This document shows, piece by piece, positions 1 through 9,971 of a DNA stretch of 64,000 nt (positions are counted from its first letter, which is position 1; each line of letters starts with the position of its first letter). The notes under the pieces are model-generated. The model had not been told where the DNA came from, searched no databases, and saw only the letters and a program-made list of their open reading frames with translations. The stretch is from Deltaproteobacteria bacterium (GTDB lineage: Bacteria > Myxococcota_A > JAADFL01): positions 27,548 to 91,547 of the forward strand of contig JAADFL010000212.1 in the NCBI GenBank assembly GCA_013152945.1. Direction: 5' to 3'. The position numbers were made by a program, and so were the translations under genes.

Positions 1-10
1 GGGGCTATCA

Positions 11-1708
11 ATGCGAATAAGATGGCTTTTTTCTGCTTGTATAGCCATGTCGGTATCGGCATTCATACCGGCAGGCAATACCCGGGAATTAAAGTTGACA
101 CATCAGACCGTCCAGGCAGAAAAGAACGGCGAAGACAAGGATAAGAACGGCGGACAGGACAAGGACAAGAATAAGACCGGGGATAAAACCGGGAAGAAGA
201 CAGAGAAGAAGACAGAGAAGAAGACAGAAAAGAAGACAGAAAAGAAGACAGAAAAAGAGAAAAAAGCAGAAGAGGGATTGAGTGAAGAGGAGTTGAAAGA
301 ACTCGAGGGCAAGGTGGCAAAAGAGGAAAAGAAAGTAGGCCCGGAGGTTTTCGACCAGGGAGTAAAGCTCTACTATGAGAAGAACTATGTCATGTCATGT
401 AAGAAATTATGGGATTACATGGCCGGTAACGAGCCGGGTGCGGAAAAATACGGCTATGCTGAGTTCTTTATCGCTAAATCATTGGAAGGTCTTGGCTTTA
501 CCCATGCGGCTATGGAGTATTACTACAATGTCGCCAAGAACAGGACCAAGCCCGAATTGCTGCCTGATGCGCTTCATGCAATAGAAAAAATAACCAGGAA
601 TCACCCATTTGACCAGGGACTTATCCTGTTGGATCTAATCTATGATACTACGTTTGGATATATCCCAAAGGATCTTTTGAATTTCATTCAGTACTACCAA
701 GGTCTCATGGACTACCGTAATGGTTTCATACGATGGGGAAAGAATCATTTTGCCAAGATCGAGAAAGATTCGTACTACGAGTACAAGGCTAGATATGTTA
801 AGGCCGTGTACGAATTGGTAAAGTATAACCTTGAGGATGCAATAAAAATATTCAAGAGTATCTTGGCCTCAAACATCAAGCAGGCCGATGTGATCAATAA
901 TACGAGGCAAAGCATCGCACGAATACTCTTCGAGCAGAAAAAATACAAAGAAGCCTATGACATGTACGAAAAAATAAATTCGCCGATAGAAAAACAGGCG
1001 AGTGTTTTCATGGAAGAAGCATGGACCCAGTATTATCTTAAAAATTATCAACGGGCCATGGGCCTGCTCTATTCTTTGCAAGCTCCATCCTTCAGGCATT
1101 ATTTGAACCCGGAGCGTTTTATAGTCAAGGCTTTGATTTACAAGAATCTATGCCATTACAATGCAGCCAAGGATGCTGTGGCGGAATTCCGGGAGAAATA
1201 CAATGATGCCCTTGAATCCATATACAACCGAGTGGGTTTGGAACAGGATCCTACTATCATGGATGGGGCTTTACAGGAACCGGAACTCGTGGAACTCAGC
1301 AAATTCAGGAATCTCTTGGATAACGAAGTATATTTGCTTGGTAATTATATCCTGGATTGGTCCGACAACGGCCTTTTGGATCACTTGGCAAAGATCTATG
1401 ATCTCAAAATTCGTGAAGTTGACCGTAAGATCAAACAAAAACTTGACAAGGCAATCAAGGCGTTTGCGGAAAAGCTGCTGGAATACCAGGAACAGATGAA
1501 TCTCATGGATTACGAAATCGGCCTGGCCATATACAAGCGCATCAAGGGCACGCCTACTGAAAACAAGGAGCAAAAGGGAGAGAACGAAATCCCGTTTTAT
1601 GGGGTCAACGTGTACTATCCGTTTGATGGCGAATTCTGGAACGACGAGATGCATGATTTCCGCTTCTTCATTGAGGATCGGTGCTATGGCGAGGAGCGGT
1701 GGGAGTAA
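11..1708 (+). CDS. exported TPR-type protein with Lys/Glu-rich linker
   Basis: This is a 565-residue protein with an N-terminal hydrophobic signal segment (about residues 1-22). A very charged low-complexity linker follows (about 35-95), containing five exact KKTE units. The rest is helical and TPR-like (about 110-530), with repeated Tyr/Ala-rich helix pairs, so it probably acts in the periplasm or at the outer membrane as a protein-protein scaffold. It starts the plus-strand operon running to 9779; the next gene starts 20 nt after its stop. Upstream genes may lie outside the window. I do not recognise a specific family. Its size and its position before a TPR protein of about 1100 residues recall the TPR pair of Myxococcus gliding clusters (AglT/PglI), but that is inference. 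Confidence 0.75.
   Translation: MRIRWLFSACIAMSVSAFIPAGNTRELKLTHQTVQAEKNGEDKDKNGGQDKDKNKTGDKTGKKTEKKTEKKTEKKTEKKTEKEKKAEEGLSEEELKELEGKVAKEEKKVGPEVFDQGVKLYYEKNYVMSCKKLWDYMAGNEPGAEKYGYAEFFIAKSLEGLGFTHAAMEYYYNVAKNRTKPELLPDALHAIEKITRNHPFDQGLILLDLIYDTTFGYIPKDLLNFIQYYQGLMDYRNGFIRWGKNHFAKIEKDSYYEYKARYVKAVYELVKYNLEDAIKIFKSILASNIKQADVINNTRQSIARILFEQKKYKEAYDMYEKINSPIEKQASVFMEEAWTQYYLKNYQRAMGLLYSLQAPSFRHYLNPERFIVKALIYKNLCHYNAAKDAVAEFREKYNDALESIYNRVGLEQDPTIMDGALQEPELVELSKFRNLLDNEVYLLGNYILDWSDNGLLDHLAKIYDLKIREVDRKIKQKLDKAIKAFAEKLLEYQEQMNLMDYEIGLAIYKRIKGTPTENKEQKGENEIPFYGVNVYYPFDGEFWNDEMHDFRFFIEDRCYGEERWE
194..253 (+). repeat. 12-bp coding tandem repeat, five units
   Basis: Five head-to-tail copies of a 12-bp unit (aagaagacagag or aagaagacagaa) encode five Lys-Lys-Thr-Glu units inside the charged linker of the first gene. 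Changes in unit number would keep the frame and only alter linker length. Confidence 0.9.
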
Positions 1709-1727
1709 TATCGTGGTGGTGAGGAAT

Positions 1728-4700
1728 ATGAGAAGGAGCCTACCTGTCCTATATTTGATTCTGATGATGTTTTCAACGCCGTTCTTGTGCGGTTTTTCAT
1801 TAACCAAGGATGCCGAGGAGAAGTCTGAATTCATCGAAAGCCTGATGCAGGACATTGTCAAAGTGGATCACTCGATAGGAGTAACCAAGGAGCTGATCAG
1901 GAGATCCAAAAATGCCTCCTTCCTGCCTGATATCATTTTCAGGTTGGCAGAGCTTTACGTGGAAAAATCCAGATTGGTCTATTACCTGGAAGTAGAAACA
2001 AAAGGAGCTGATCAAGCTGTTTCGTCACCAGAGGCCAAGTTGCTGAAAAATGAGGCTATTACAATTTACCGGGATGTCATGCACAGGTTTCCGGAGTACA
2101 GGTACAACGACAAGGTTCTTTTCTTTATGGCACATGAATTTCACGAATTGGGCATGCATGACGATATGCTGGACGCATATAAAAAGTTGGTGGACGATTA
2201 TCCGAAGAGCCCGCTGGTTCTCGAGTCGTTATATATAATCGGAGACTACTATTTCAATCGTGACCAACTGGACGATGCAGAAAAATATTACAAGAAAATT
2301 CTCGAGTACAGGGAATCTCCGATTCATGACATGGCCAGGTACAAATTGGGTTGGATCTCAATAAACAAAGCACGCACAGACAAGAAGTATTGGCGAATAG
2401 CCATCAAGCTTTTCGAAAGCGTTGTCTTGTCAAAGAACACGACGGACAAGGGTATTAAGGTCGATACCAACAAGATGGTCAATATCAAGCTCGAAGCGCT
2501 CAACGGGGTGGTATTTTGTTATACCGAGGTCTACAAACCGAAAAGGGCATTGGAATATTTCGAAAAGCTGGCCAGTTCGAAGCAACTTTATATGCATGCA
2601 TTGAGCAAACTTGCGAATAGGTATTTCATCAAGGAACAGTTCGACAATGCTGCATTGATCTATAGGCGGATAATAGCTCTTTCCAATGATGTGGAAAAGA
2701 ATCTTGATTATGCACAACGAATTTATGACGCATCCAGTTTCTCGAAAAGAAAAGACAAGGTTGACGAAGACGTGAAGGCCATTGTAAAGGCGGCTGAAAA
2801 TTATACCTATTCCTGGCGTATTCCGGAAGAAGAGAAAAAACAACTTGCCAAGGAATTCGAGGTGTACGCAAGGGATATCGTAACCAAGCTCCACATGTTG
2901 GCCAAAAAGCGTAATGAGAAGAGAGCCTTCAGAATAGCGGCGCGGGCTTATAAGGAATACCTGGATTTTTTTGATTATTCCCCCAAGTTCATTGAAATGA
3001 AATTTAACTATGCTGAAGCATTGTTTGATTCAAAGCAATATTTAAAGGCAGGTGAAGCGTACGAGGATGTGGCGCGACTGAAAAAGGAGAGCAAGGAAAG
3101 AAAGGACGCGCTTTATTCCGCCATCCAATCCTACCAGTACGCCCTGGGTGATTTGAAATACTTGACAAGGTTCGAGGTGGTGCAGGCCCGGCAGGGTTTA
3201 AAACAACTTGGTGCATATTTCGTAAAAAAATACCCCAAGGACCCAAAGACCCCGACAATAAAATTCAACGTAGCAAGAATGTATTACGACCAGGGCAAGT
3301 ATAAACAGGCAATCGAGTCCTTCCTGGAATTCATTAAGCAATATCCAACAGCAAAAGAAGTGACGATTGCAGGCAACCTCGTGTTGGATTGTTATAAGCA
3401 ACTGGAGGATTACAAGGGTTTGGCCAAACAGGCCAAAGCCTTTGCCGCGAATCAAAATATAAAGGATGAAAAGTTCAAACATGATGTATTGGCAATAGCG
3501 GACCAGGCAGAGGAAAGGCAACTCGACAAGGCAAGTCTCCAGGTGGCGGCCGAGGGTGGCAATGCCTTGGAGAAGCTTATTGAAATAGCAGACTCCGGGG
3601 ACAGCGCGCTTAGTGAAAAGGCCCTTTATCGTTCCTTTGTTATGGCCAAGGAGAAACGAAACATCCAGATGGCTTTTAAGGCCGGTGCCCAGCTTGCGGC
3701 AAAATTCAAAAAGTCGAAGCACCTGCCTGATGTATACGCGACCTTGGGCAATTTTTCCGCCCAGACCGCGGATTTCGAGAGGTCCGCGTCCTTGTATGAG
3801 GATTTTTTCAGCCATTTTCCAAACATGCCCGAGGCAAGGGAAGCCATGTTCGCAGCGGCAACCTTTCATACTTATCTGGGACAGTATAGAGAAGCAATCA
3901 AGGACTATCGAAAGCTGTTGGAAAAGGAGACCGGGCAGAGAAAGGGTGAAATACTGATTTCCATCACAGAGGCCTATGCGAACATGGAAGACTGGCGAAT
4001 GGTCATTACCATGGCAAAAAAGGCCTTGGCAGAGATTTCCGACAGCGTCAAGGCACACCTGCTATTGGCAAAGGCTTTGGAGAAAAGGGGTAAAATAGCA
4101 AAGGCCAAGGAAGCATACATGATGGCAGCAAGCGTGGGCGGAGGGTCTCCGCAAGAGACGCATCTCGCAGCAGAAGCTCAATTCAGGCTCGGTGACATCA
4201 TGTTCAGCGAGTACAAGGATATCAAGTTCGGTGCCGGAGAAGCTGACGATGTAATCTTTCAGAAAAAGATGCAGAAGTTGGGACAGGTAGAACAATTCTA
4301 TGCCGGTGTGGTCCAGATGAAGGATCCTGAATGGGCAATAGCATCCCTTTACCGGCTGTCCAAGCTCTATGAGGATTTTGCTTCTTTTCTGAAAAAAGCT
4401 CCGATTCCCAAGGATCTGAAAGGAGCGCAAAAAAAACAATACAAGCAGATGCTGGCTAATCAAGTGAAAGAGCAAAGCATGACGGCAAAAACATACTTGA
4501 GTACTTGTGTTAAGACCGTGCGTCAGAAAAAGGTTTTCGGTCCGTTTGCACTGGCTTGTATCAGGAATGAACCTCCGGTAGAGCAGGTGGTGAGACGAAG
4601 ATCTGCAGGCCGGGCCAATGTTTCTCGTGTTACGGACTTCAAAAACAAGCTGCTTAAAAATCCGGCTGACTTGGAGGCCATGGATAAGTTGGCCATGGCT

Positions 4701-5042
4701 TCAATCGAGAGCGGGGACTACTACATGGCCAAGCTTGTGCTTAGCCGGGCACTGGAGACAAGGGAAAGTCATGCCCCCAGCTTAAACCTCATGGGTGTCG
4801 TGTCGCTCTATATGGGGGATGACCAGGACGGTTATAATTATTTCAAGAAGGCCCTGGAATCAGACGTTCAGTTGTTGCCTGCAAGAATGAATTTAGCGGC
4901 CCTGTTCGTGAAATATCAAGACCTGACAAGGGCCAGGGCTACTGTCAAGATGATTAGAGCGAGACTGAAGACGGCAGATCTGTCGACACCGGACTTTCAT
5001 CCAATTGTTAGAGATGCGGTTGAGACACTGAAGTTGAGGTGA
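1728..5042 (+). CDS. large exported TPR protein
   Basis: This is a 1104-residue protein. I chose the ATG at 1728 because it opens a clean signal peptide (Lys/Arg, then a long hydrophobic run ending near Cys-Gly at about residue 21) and follows a GGTGAGG-like ribosome site. The in-frame ATG at 1599 lies inside the previous gene. The chain is made of degenerate tetratricopeptide repeats from about residue 60 to the end, including YxxGDYYF, KYPKDPKTP and QYPTAKE units of the type found in YbgF/BamD-like TPRs. It probably serves as a periplasmic or outer-membrane-attached scaffold. It lies 20 nt after the preceding TPR gene and overlaps nothing downstream. Confidence 0.75.
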   Translation: MRRSLPVLYLILMMFSTPFLCGFSLTKDAEEKSEFIESLMQDIVKVDHSIGVTKELIRRSKNASFLPDIIFRLAELYVEKSRLVYYLEVETKGADQAVSSPEAKLLKNEAITIYRDVMHRFPEYRYNDKVLFFMAHEFHELGMHDDMLDAYKKLVDDYPKSPLVLESLYIIGDYYFNRDQLDDAEKYYKKILEYRESPIHDMARYKLGWISINKARTDKKYWRIAIKLFESVVLSKNTTDKGIKVDTNKMVNIKLEALNGVVFCYTEVYKPKRALEYFEKLASSKQLYMHALSKLANRYFIKEQFDNAALIYRRIIALSNDVEKNLDYAQRIYDASSFSKRKDKVDEDVKAIVKAAENYTYSWRIPEEEKKQLAKEFEVYARDIVTKLHMLAKKRNEKRAFRIAARAYKEYLDFFDYSPKFIEMKFNYAEALFDSKQYLKAGEAYEDVARLKKESKERKDALYSAIQSYQYALGDLKYLTRFEVVQARQGLKQLGAYFVKKYPKDPKTPTIKFNVARMYYDQGKYKQAIESFLEFIKQYPTAKEVTIAGNLVLDCYKQLEDYKGLAKQAKAFAANQNIKDEKFKHDVLAIADQAEERQLDKASLQVAAEGGNALEKLIEIADSGDSALSEKALYRSFVMAKEKRNIQMAFKAGAQLAAKFKKSKHLPDVYATLGNFSAQTADFERSASLYEDFFSHFPNMPEAREAMFAAATFHTYLGQYREAIKDYRKLLEKETGQRKGEILISITEAYANMEDWRMVITMAKKALAEISDSVKAHLLLAKALEKRGKIAKAKEAYMMAASVGGGSPQETHLAAEAQFRLGDIMFSEYKDIKFGAGEADDVIFQKKMQKLGQVEQFYAGVVQMKDPEWAIASLYRLSKLYEDFASFLKKAPIPKDLKGAQKKQYKQMLANQVKEQSMTAKTYLSTCVKTVRQKKVFGPFALACIRNEPPVEQVVRRRSAGRANVSRVTDFKNKLLKNPADLEAMDKLAMASIESGDYYMAKLVLSRALETRESHAPSLNLMGVVSLYMGDDQDGYNYFKKALESDVQLLPARMNLAALFVKYQDLTRARATVKMIRARLKTADLSTPDFHPIVRDAVETLKLR

Positions 5043-5068
5043 ACCCGGTTTCAGGGGCTGGAGGCGAT

Positions 5069-6418
5069 ATGATGGCTGACAGGGCTTATTTCGGGAAAAT
5101 GAAGATGCTCTTACATTGTAAGCCATATATTATACCCTTCAGGGCTTATATTGTTGTTGCCCTGGTTTTTCTTGTCTTCGGCCCGGGCTGCGGGCTTAGA
5201 TATACTGTACCCAAGGACTTGATTAGGAGGCTTCCAAAGAGCAGCAGGAAGTCGGTCTTTCAGGCCAGAACGGTTGTAACCATTGCAATTGACAAAAAAT
5301 CAAGTGTCAGGAGGAAGATAGCAAGTACCCGACGTGAAATAGAGCGTACAAAAGAGAGAATTGAGGATTTACAGGCAAAAAGGTCCAGGACCCCGGCCAG
5401 GAAAAGGGCCAGTTTGGATTTGGAAATCGCGATGCTGAAAGCCAAGTTGGATTTCCTGGATGAAAAGATTGATTTTTTAGAATTCAAGCTGAAAAAAGCG
5501 GCAAAGGAACTCTTGCTGGCCAAAGCCAGGTTCGAACTTTCCAAGGCCAAGCTGATTAAAAAGCATGCCATCAAATTTTCCGGAGACATTGGAGATTTTG
5601 AGGATCAGGTCAAGGATCTTGAGGAGGATGCCAGGGATTACAAGAAGGAATTGGACGAAAGACAGAAAGAGCTGAAGGCTGAAGAAAAACAGTGGCTGGC
5701 TGTAAAAGAGAAATATTATGCATCCGTAGGAGAGACTTCAAGGGGTTGGTGGACCGAACAGGAACAGGAAGGGCCTGCTTCAGAGGGTGAAAAGGTAATA
5801 GAAAACAAGGGAAATCCTCCTAAACAGCCGGGAGGCGTATCAGAGACCGAAAAGCCGGTGGATCGAATTTTGAAAAAGAGGAAGGCAATTATCAGGGATG
5901 ATTTCAGATTGGCATTTCGATTCGGTGACAAGGCTTCTTTCTTACTGGATGAAAAAAATCCGAAGATGAGTCTCATGCTCTGGACATTGGATTTGGAGGC
6001 GGATTATTTTATTCATCCAAACTTTCCTATTTTCATATCCTTTAATCCAGGTATAGGCCAAAGCCTGCGTAAGGGAGAAAAAGACGAGAAAATAACTTTT
6101 CTGCCAATCATGATAGGTATGCGATATCAGGATGCAGAGGGAATAGCTCTTCCCTATGTCGGAGTATGTTTTGGAAGCCAAGTCGTGTTTGGAGACAGGG
6201 AAACGAAAACAGGTATTGGCTTCAGGACCAAGCTGAATTTCGGCATCGATGTCCGGGTCACTCGAACTTGGTCTATAAACCTGGAAGCCGGAGTATCTTA
6301 TAGCCAGGTGCAACTTGAATATCACAAGGAGACCGACTATAGCGAGCCGAAGAGAACCAGAAAAACTTTCAACATGCTGGATGGATACATAACTGCAGGG
6401 GCTGCAGTCCGGTTCTAG
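5069..6418 (+). CDS. putative lipoprotein: coiled coil plus C-terminal beta-barrel-like domain
   Basis: The ATG at 5069 or the adjacent one at 5072 is preceded by GGAGG at 5060-5064; a GTG at 5039 overlapping the previous stop is less likely. The product is about 449 residues. It has a hydrophobic signal ending in FGPGC, an approximate lipobox. A long Lys/Glu/Leu/Ala-rich coiled coil follows (about 70-210), then a charged linker. The C-terminal part (about 270-449) shows alternating aromatic/hydrophobic strands with Gly/Tyr and ends in an aromatic-Arg-Phe, the usual end of an outer-membrane barrel. It probably links the outer membrane to the periplasmic TPR partners encoded beside it. No family is recognised. 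Confidence 0.65.
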   Translation: MMADRAYFGKMKMLLHCKPYIIPFRAYIVVALVFLVFGPGCGLRYTVPKDLIRRLPKSSRKSVFQARTVVTIAIDKKSSVRRKIASTRREIERTKERIEDLQAKRSRTPARKRASLDLEIAMLKAKLDFLDEKIDFLEFKLKKAAKELLLAKARFELSKAKLIKKHAIKFSGDIGDFEDQVKDLEEDARDYKKELDERQKELKAEEKQWLAVKEKYYASVGETSRGWWTEQEQEGPASEGEKVIENKGNPPKQPGGVSETEKPVDRILKKRKAIIRDDFRLAFRFGDKASFLLDEKNPKMSLMLWTLDLEADYFIHPNFPIFISFNPGIGQSLRKGEKDEKITFLPIMIGMRYQDAEGIALPYVGVCFGSQVVFGDRETKTGIGFRTKLNFGIDVRVTRTWSINLEAGVSYSQVQLEYHKETDYSEPKRTRKTFNMLDGYITAGAAVRF

Positions 6419-6437
6419 TGATAATGGAGTCTTGAAT

Positions 6438-8585
6438 ATGTGGCGGCGCCTATTAGTAACAAGTTGTCTGTTTTGGGCTATTGTCCTGTCGGCTTATATT
6501 GTTCCGCGTGTTGCTGGGGCAGAGGAAAAGCAGGGCGCCAAGACCGACTTCAAAACAGAGAAAAAAACCAAAAAGGCGGACGTGATAATAAAAGGCAAGG
6601 CCAGGATCGGTGACACGCCAATGATGGAGGTGATTAAAGATTATTCGAACCAACTCAAGGAAGATCCAAACGACTCGGATGCTTGTTTCAATCTTGGCCT
6701 GGCGTATCATAGTTTAGGCAAGCTGAAAGAAGCTCGTAAATATTATGAAAAGGCGATTTCCCTGAATCCCCGGGACCAGGATGCCAGGATGAATCTTGCT
6801 GCTGTTCTTACAAGGACCGGTAGGTTGCCGGATGCGGTTAAATTATATGAAGAAGTGATTGCAAGAGTCCCGGATATGGCGGAGGCCTATTTCAATCTTG
6901 GCGTGGTGTACACAAAGATGGGCAGGTTGGGCTTGGCCATCGGAGCTTATCAAACCGCAGTGGCAGTCAATCCCAAGATGGCTCTTGCCTTCTTTCAACT
7001 GGGGGAACTCTATCACAGCAAGCTCGATTTCCAGAGCGCCGAAGAAGCATATTTGGATGCGTTGAAGGTGGAACCCGGATTGGCGGATGCTAGAAACAAT
7101 CTTGGGAATATTTATTATGAGCAGGGAGATCCCAAGGATGCCATTGAGCAGTACAAGAAGGCTATAGAAATTACGCCTAACGACCCTGAATTCCATTATA
7201 ATATGGGGTTGGCCTTAGTTAAATTAGGTAAAATTGATGAGGCGATCAAAGAATACAAACAGGCTATCAAGCTTGCCCCTGATTATGCCGAGGCTTATAA
7301 CAATCTTGGTGTAGCCCTGGGCCAAGCCGGTAAATTGAAAGAGATGATCAATGCATACAAGCAAGCGGCAAAATTGGCGCCCAAATATGCTGAAGCACAT
7401 TTTAATCTTGGCTTGGCCTATTTCGCCCAGGGAAAATATGACAAGGCAATAGCCAAGTTCAATGATACCTTACTTGTAAATAAGAATTATGCCGATGCCC
7501 ATGCTTATCTCGGAGAAGCATACTACCGAAAGGGTGATATCGGCAGGGCCCTGAGACATTTCAAGGAGGCCATTGCCATTAATCCGACCAAGGCCGAGTT
7601 TAGAAGCAAAATGGGTATTGTTTACATAGAGGAGGGAAACCTGGACCAGGCGGAGTTGGCTTTGAAACAAGCATTGGCCATGAGCCCGAACGATCCGTCC
7701 ATTAGGGTCTTTTTGGCCAGGGCATATATGGAAAAAGGTAAAAAGAATGAAGCATTAAGGGAATATGAAAAGGCAGTGAGCCTCGATCCGAACAAAGCTG
7801 ATGCTCACGAGGCCTTGGCGGATATCTATGCAGAAAGAAAAAATTTTGCCAAAGCGATAGCACATGCCAAGGCGGTTGTAAGAGTCAAGCCCAAGGATCC
7901 GGCCTCCCATGTCTTACTTGCAAAAATGTACATTGCACAGGATTTGCTCGACCTGGCTGCAGCCGAACTAAAGCGTGCACTTGAATTAGATCCCAAGTTT
8001 GCACTTGCATATTTTCAAATGGCTGAATTGTTCTATCGCAAGGGTGATGTGAAGGAACAAATCAGGTACTATAAAGAGGCATTGAAGCTCAATCCAAAGT
8101 TGTCCAGCGCCCGGCGTTCGCTTGGGGTTGCATATTATCATCAGAACCAATTGGACAAGGCAATAGCAGAGTTGATACGATCTTTGAAGAACGATCCGCG
8201 ATCAGCCAAGGCCCATTATTATCTCGGTGTGTTGTACTTTGATAATGCCTTCAAAAAAAACGGGCAGAAACAGAAATATTTAAAGAAATCAATAGATGCA
8301 TTCAAGAAAGCACTTGAATGTAACCCAAAGATGGCTATTGCAAGGCATCGCTTGGGAAAGGTTTACGAGGAACTGGGAAACAAATCTCTTGCATTGAAGC
8401 AATATAACGCGGCTCTTCAGATGGACCCTAAACTAATGGATGCGAAACTTGATGCAGAAAGGCTGGAGTCAGAGCTTGGGGGCAGTAAAACCAAAACAGG
8501 TAAAGATCTTCAGCCAAAAGCGAAAATCCAGGATGCATCATCAGGCAAAGGAACCAATGAAAGCAAAGATGCAAAAAAGAAGTAA
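6438..8585 (+). CDS. exported tetratricopeptide-repeat protein (about 17 TPRs)
   Basis: The start is the ATG at 6438, with GGAG upstream; a TTG at 6432 is also in frame. The 715-residue product has a signal peptide (about residues 1-28, ending Val-Ala-Gly-Ala). Nearly perfect 34-residue TPRs then run from about 70 to 690 with the canonical pattern W/L-G-Y-A-F-A-P (for example AEAYNNLG, ADAHAYLGEAYY and LDPKFALAYFQM). The C-terminal tail is Lys/Gly/Ser-rich. It is a periplasmic interaction scaffold. It is the fourth gene of the envelope operon, separated from its neighbours by 19 and 54 nt. Confidence 0.85.
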   Translation: MWRRLLVTSCLFWAIVLSAYIVPRVAGAEEKQGAKTDFKTEKKTKKADVIIKGKARIGDTPMMEVIKDYSNQLKEDPNDSDACFNLGLAYHSLGKLKEARKYYEKAISLNPRDQDARMNLAAVLTRTGRLPDAVKLYEEVIARVPDMAEAYFNLGVVYTKMGRLGLAIGAYQTAVAVNPKMALAFFQLGELYHSKLDFQSAEEAYLDALKVEPGLADARNNLGNIYYEQGDPKDAIEQYKKAIEITPNDPEFHYNMGLALVKLGKIDEAIKEYKQAIKLAPDYAEAYNNLGVALGQAGKLKEMINAYKQAAKLAPKYAEAHFNLGLAYFAQGKYDKAIAKFNDTLLVNKNYADAHAYLGEAYYRKGDIGRALRHFKEAIAINPTKAEFRSKMGIVYIEEGNLDQAELALKQALAMSPNDPSIRVFLARAYMEKGKKNEALREYEKAVSLDPNKADAHEALADIYAERKNFAKAIAHAKAVVRVKPKDPASHVLLAKMYIAQDLLDLAAAELKRALELDPKFALAYFQMAELFYRKGDVKEQIRYYKEALKLNPKLSSARRSLGVAYYHQNQLDKAIAELIRSLKNDPRSAKAHYYLGVLYFDNAFKKNGQKQKYLKKSIDAFKKALECNPKMAIARHRLGKVYEELGNKSLALKQYNAALQMDPKLMDAKLDAERLESELGGSKTKTGKDLQPKAKIQDASSGKGTNESKDAKKK

Positions 8586-8639
8586 ATGACCGGAGTTGTT
8601 TATTAGTGCTTGTTTTTTTTTAACAGGAGGAAAGGGAAC

Positions 8640-9779
8640 ATGGATAGGCGGGTAATGCTCGTGGGAGGGTCCTTGGCCCTGTTTTTTTCGTTCCTGGCAG
8701 GTTGTGAGGGGGGTAAATACGAACGCCTTCCAAAGGCAACGGAAAAAGAAAAAGATGCACTTACCGAGAGATACAGGGCATTGATAGAGGAGGCCAAGGG
8801 GCTCAAGCCCGGCGAAGAGATCAAGCTCACACATCACTTCAGCGAACCCATTTTAAGCGATACGTCGCTGGAAGACTTTAAAAAGAAGATGGGATCATTT
8901 GTGAGTGAAGCTGCGGCCGGCAAGTGGGACAATGTCAAAATCATGGGAGCCAGGGCTCCGGGCAAGGTAAGGCTGCTTCTCATCGAGCTTGGTAAAAAAT
9001 CAGGGGCAATTCCTTTTGTTCAAAGTGCTGACGGGTGGAAGCTGGATGACATTGATGCGGCTTCTGGAAATTTCGATAAAGATATCAATCTCAAGGGCAA
9101 TGTGCCGAAGAGTCCTGCTTCCATCTTGCTTTCGGTTGCAATTCTACAAGATCCACAAGCCGGTTCAACGGAAAAGGTAACAAGTGCACTTCAGCTTGCG
9201 AAAATAAAAGATGAAGCCTTGGCTCGCCGTTTCCTGGCTCATGAGATCAGCCCCTGGCCAAAGGCTGCTTTGCTATATGCTGCATGGAAGGGCGGGGCGG
9301 CTTGCGAACCGTTTGCAAAATCATTTCCCTTACCGGCAGATGAACAGAAAGACCTGTATGAGGATGACACGGATAGTTTCAGGACCCTATTGAAAGGCCT
9401 GATTAATTGTGCTGTTTCATCAAAGTCCCTGGAACCCACAAATGTGGTTTACAAGGGCTGTCATGATGCTTCAGGTGGTCCCAGGAGCGAGTATGTAGAT
9501 CCAGTGGTGGAATTGGCAAACAAGAAACCGGAATATATTCTAAAGGCAGCTATCAAGGCAGGCTATCCTTATAACGAGGATCCGGTGGCCAACATAGTTG
9601 TAGGAGCATTGCACGGCGAACAAAAGAGCCCATTTTGGCAATACCTGAATACCCGGGCCGTAAGGGCAAGGGGTGAACTTGGCAAGTTGGCCAGGTTCTG
9701 GGTCGAAAAAATGGTTGAACGTGACAAGCTGGAACCACCTGGCTCGGAGAAACAACAACAAGGGCAACCGAAAAAATAG
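8640..9779 (+). CDS. putative lipoprotein, last gene of TPR operon
   Basis: This 379-residue protein starts at the ATG at 8640 behind a strong AGGAGG (about 8625-8630). The signal peptide ends in FLAGC, a good lipobox, so the mature protein is probably acylated at Cys22. The body is Ala/Leu/Lys-rich and mostly helical, and the C-terminal tail is Gln/Lys/Pro-rich. No known domain is recognised. It is probably an outer-membrane-anchored partner of the TPR scaffolds encoded upstream. The following 192 bp (9780-9971) hold no gene I can support. Confidence 0.7.
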   Translation: MDRRVMLVGGSLALFFSFLAGCEGGKYERLPKATEKEKDALTERYRALIEEAKGLKPGEEIKLTHHFSEPILSDTSLEDFKKKMGSFVSEAAAGKWDNVKIMGARAPGKVRLLLIELGKKSGAIPFVQSADGWKLDDIDAASGNFDKDINLKGNVPKSPASILLSVAILQDPQAGSTEKVTSALQLAKIKDEALARRFLAHEISPWPKAALLYAAWKGGAACEPFAKSFPLPADEQKDLYEDDTDSFRTLLKGLINCAVSSKSLEPTNVVYKGCHDASGGPRSEYVDPVVELANKKPEYILKAAIKAGYPYNEDPVANIVVGALHGEQKSPFWQYLNTRAVRARGELGKLARFWVEKMVERDKLEPPGSEKQQQGQPKK

Positions 9780-9971
9780 AGAAGCAAGAAAAAAGATCAC
9801 AAATAGTGGTTCCGGTTACTTGGTTCGTTCTTGACTCGCTTTTATCGGCGATGACTGTTTGTTGTTCCAGTTTCTGTTTTTCCGGCTCCTAGCTTTCTTC
9901 TTGGCATGAGCCTCCATTCATCCTAGATTAAAAAGAGCAACACGAGGGCCGCAAGGCAAGGGTATTTGCAT

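Noticed and set aside
63-320. Minus-strand open frames (Ser/Leu-rich) opposite the first gene
   Set aside because: They are antisense to the Lys/Glu repeat linker; the composition is just the complement of the low-complexity DNA.
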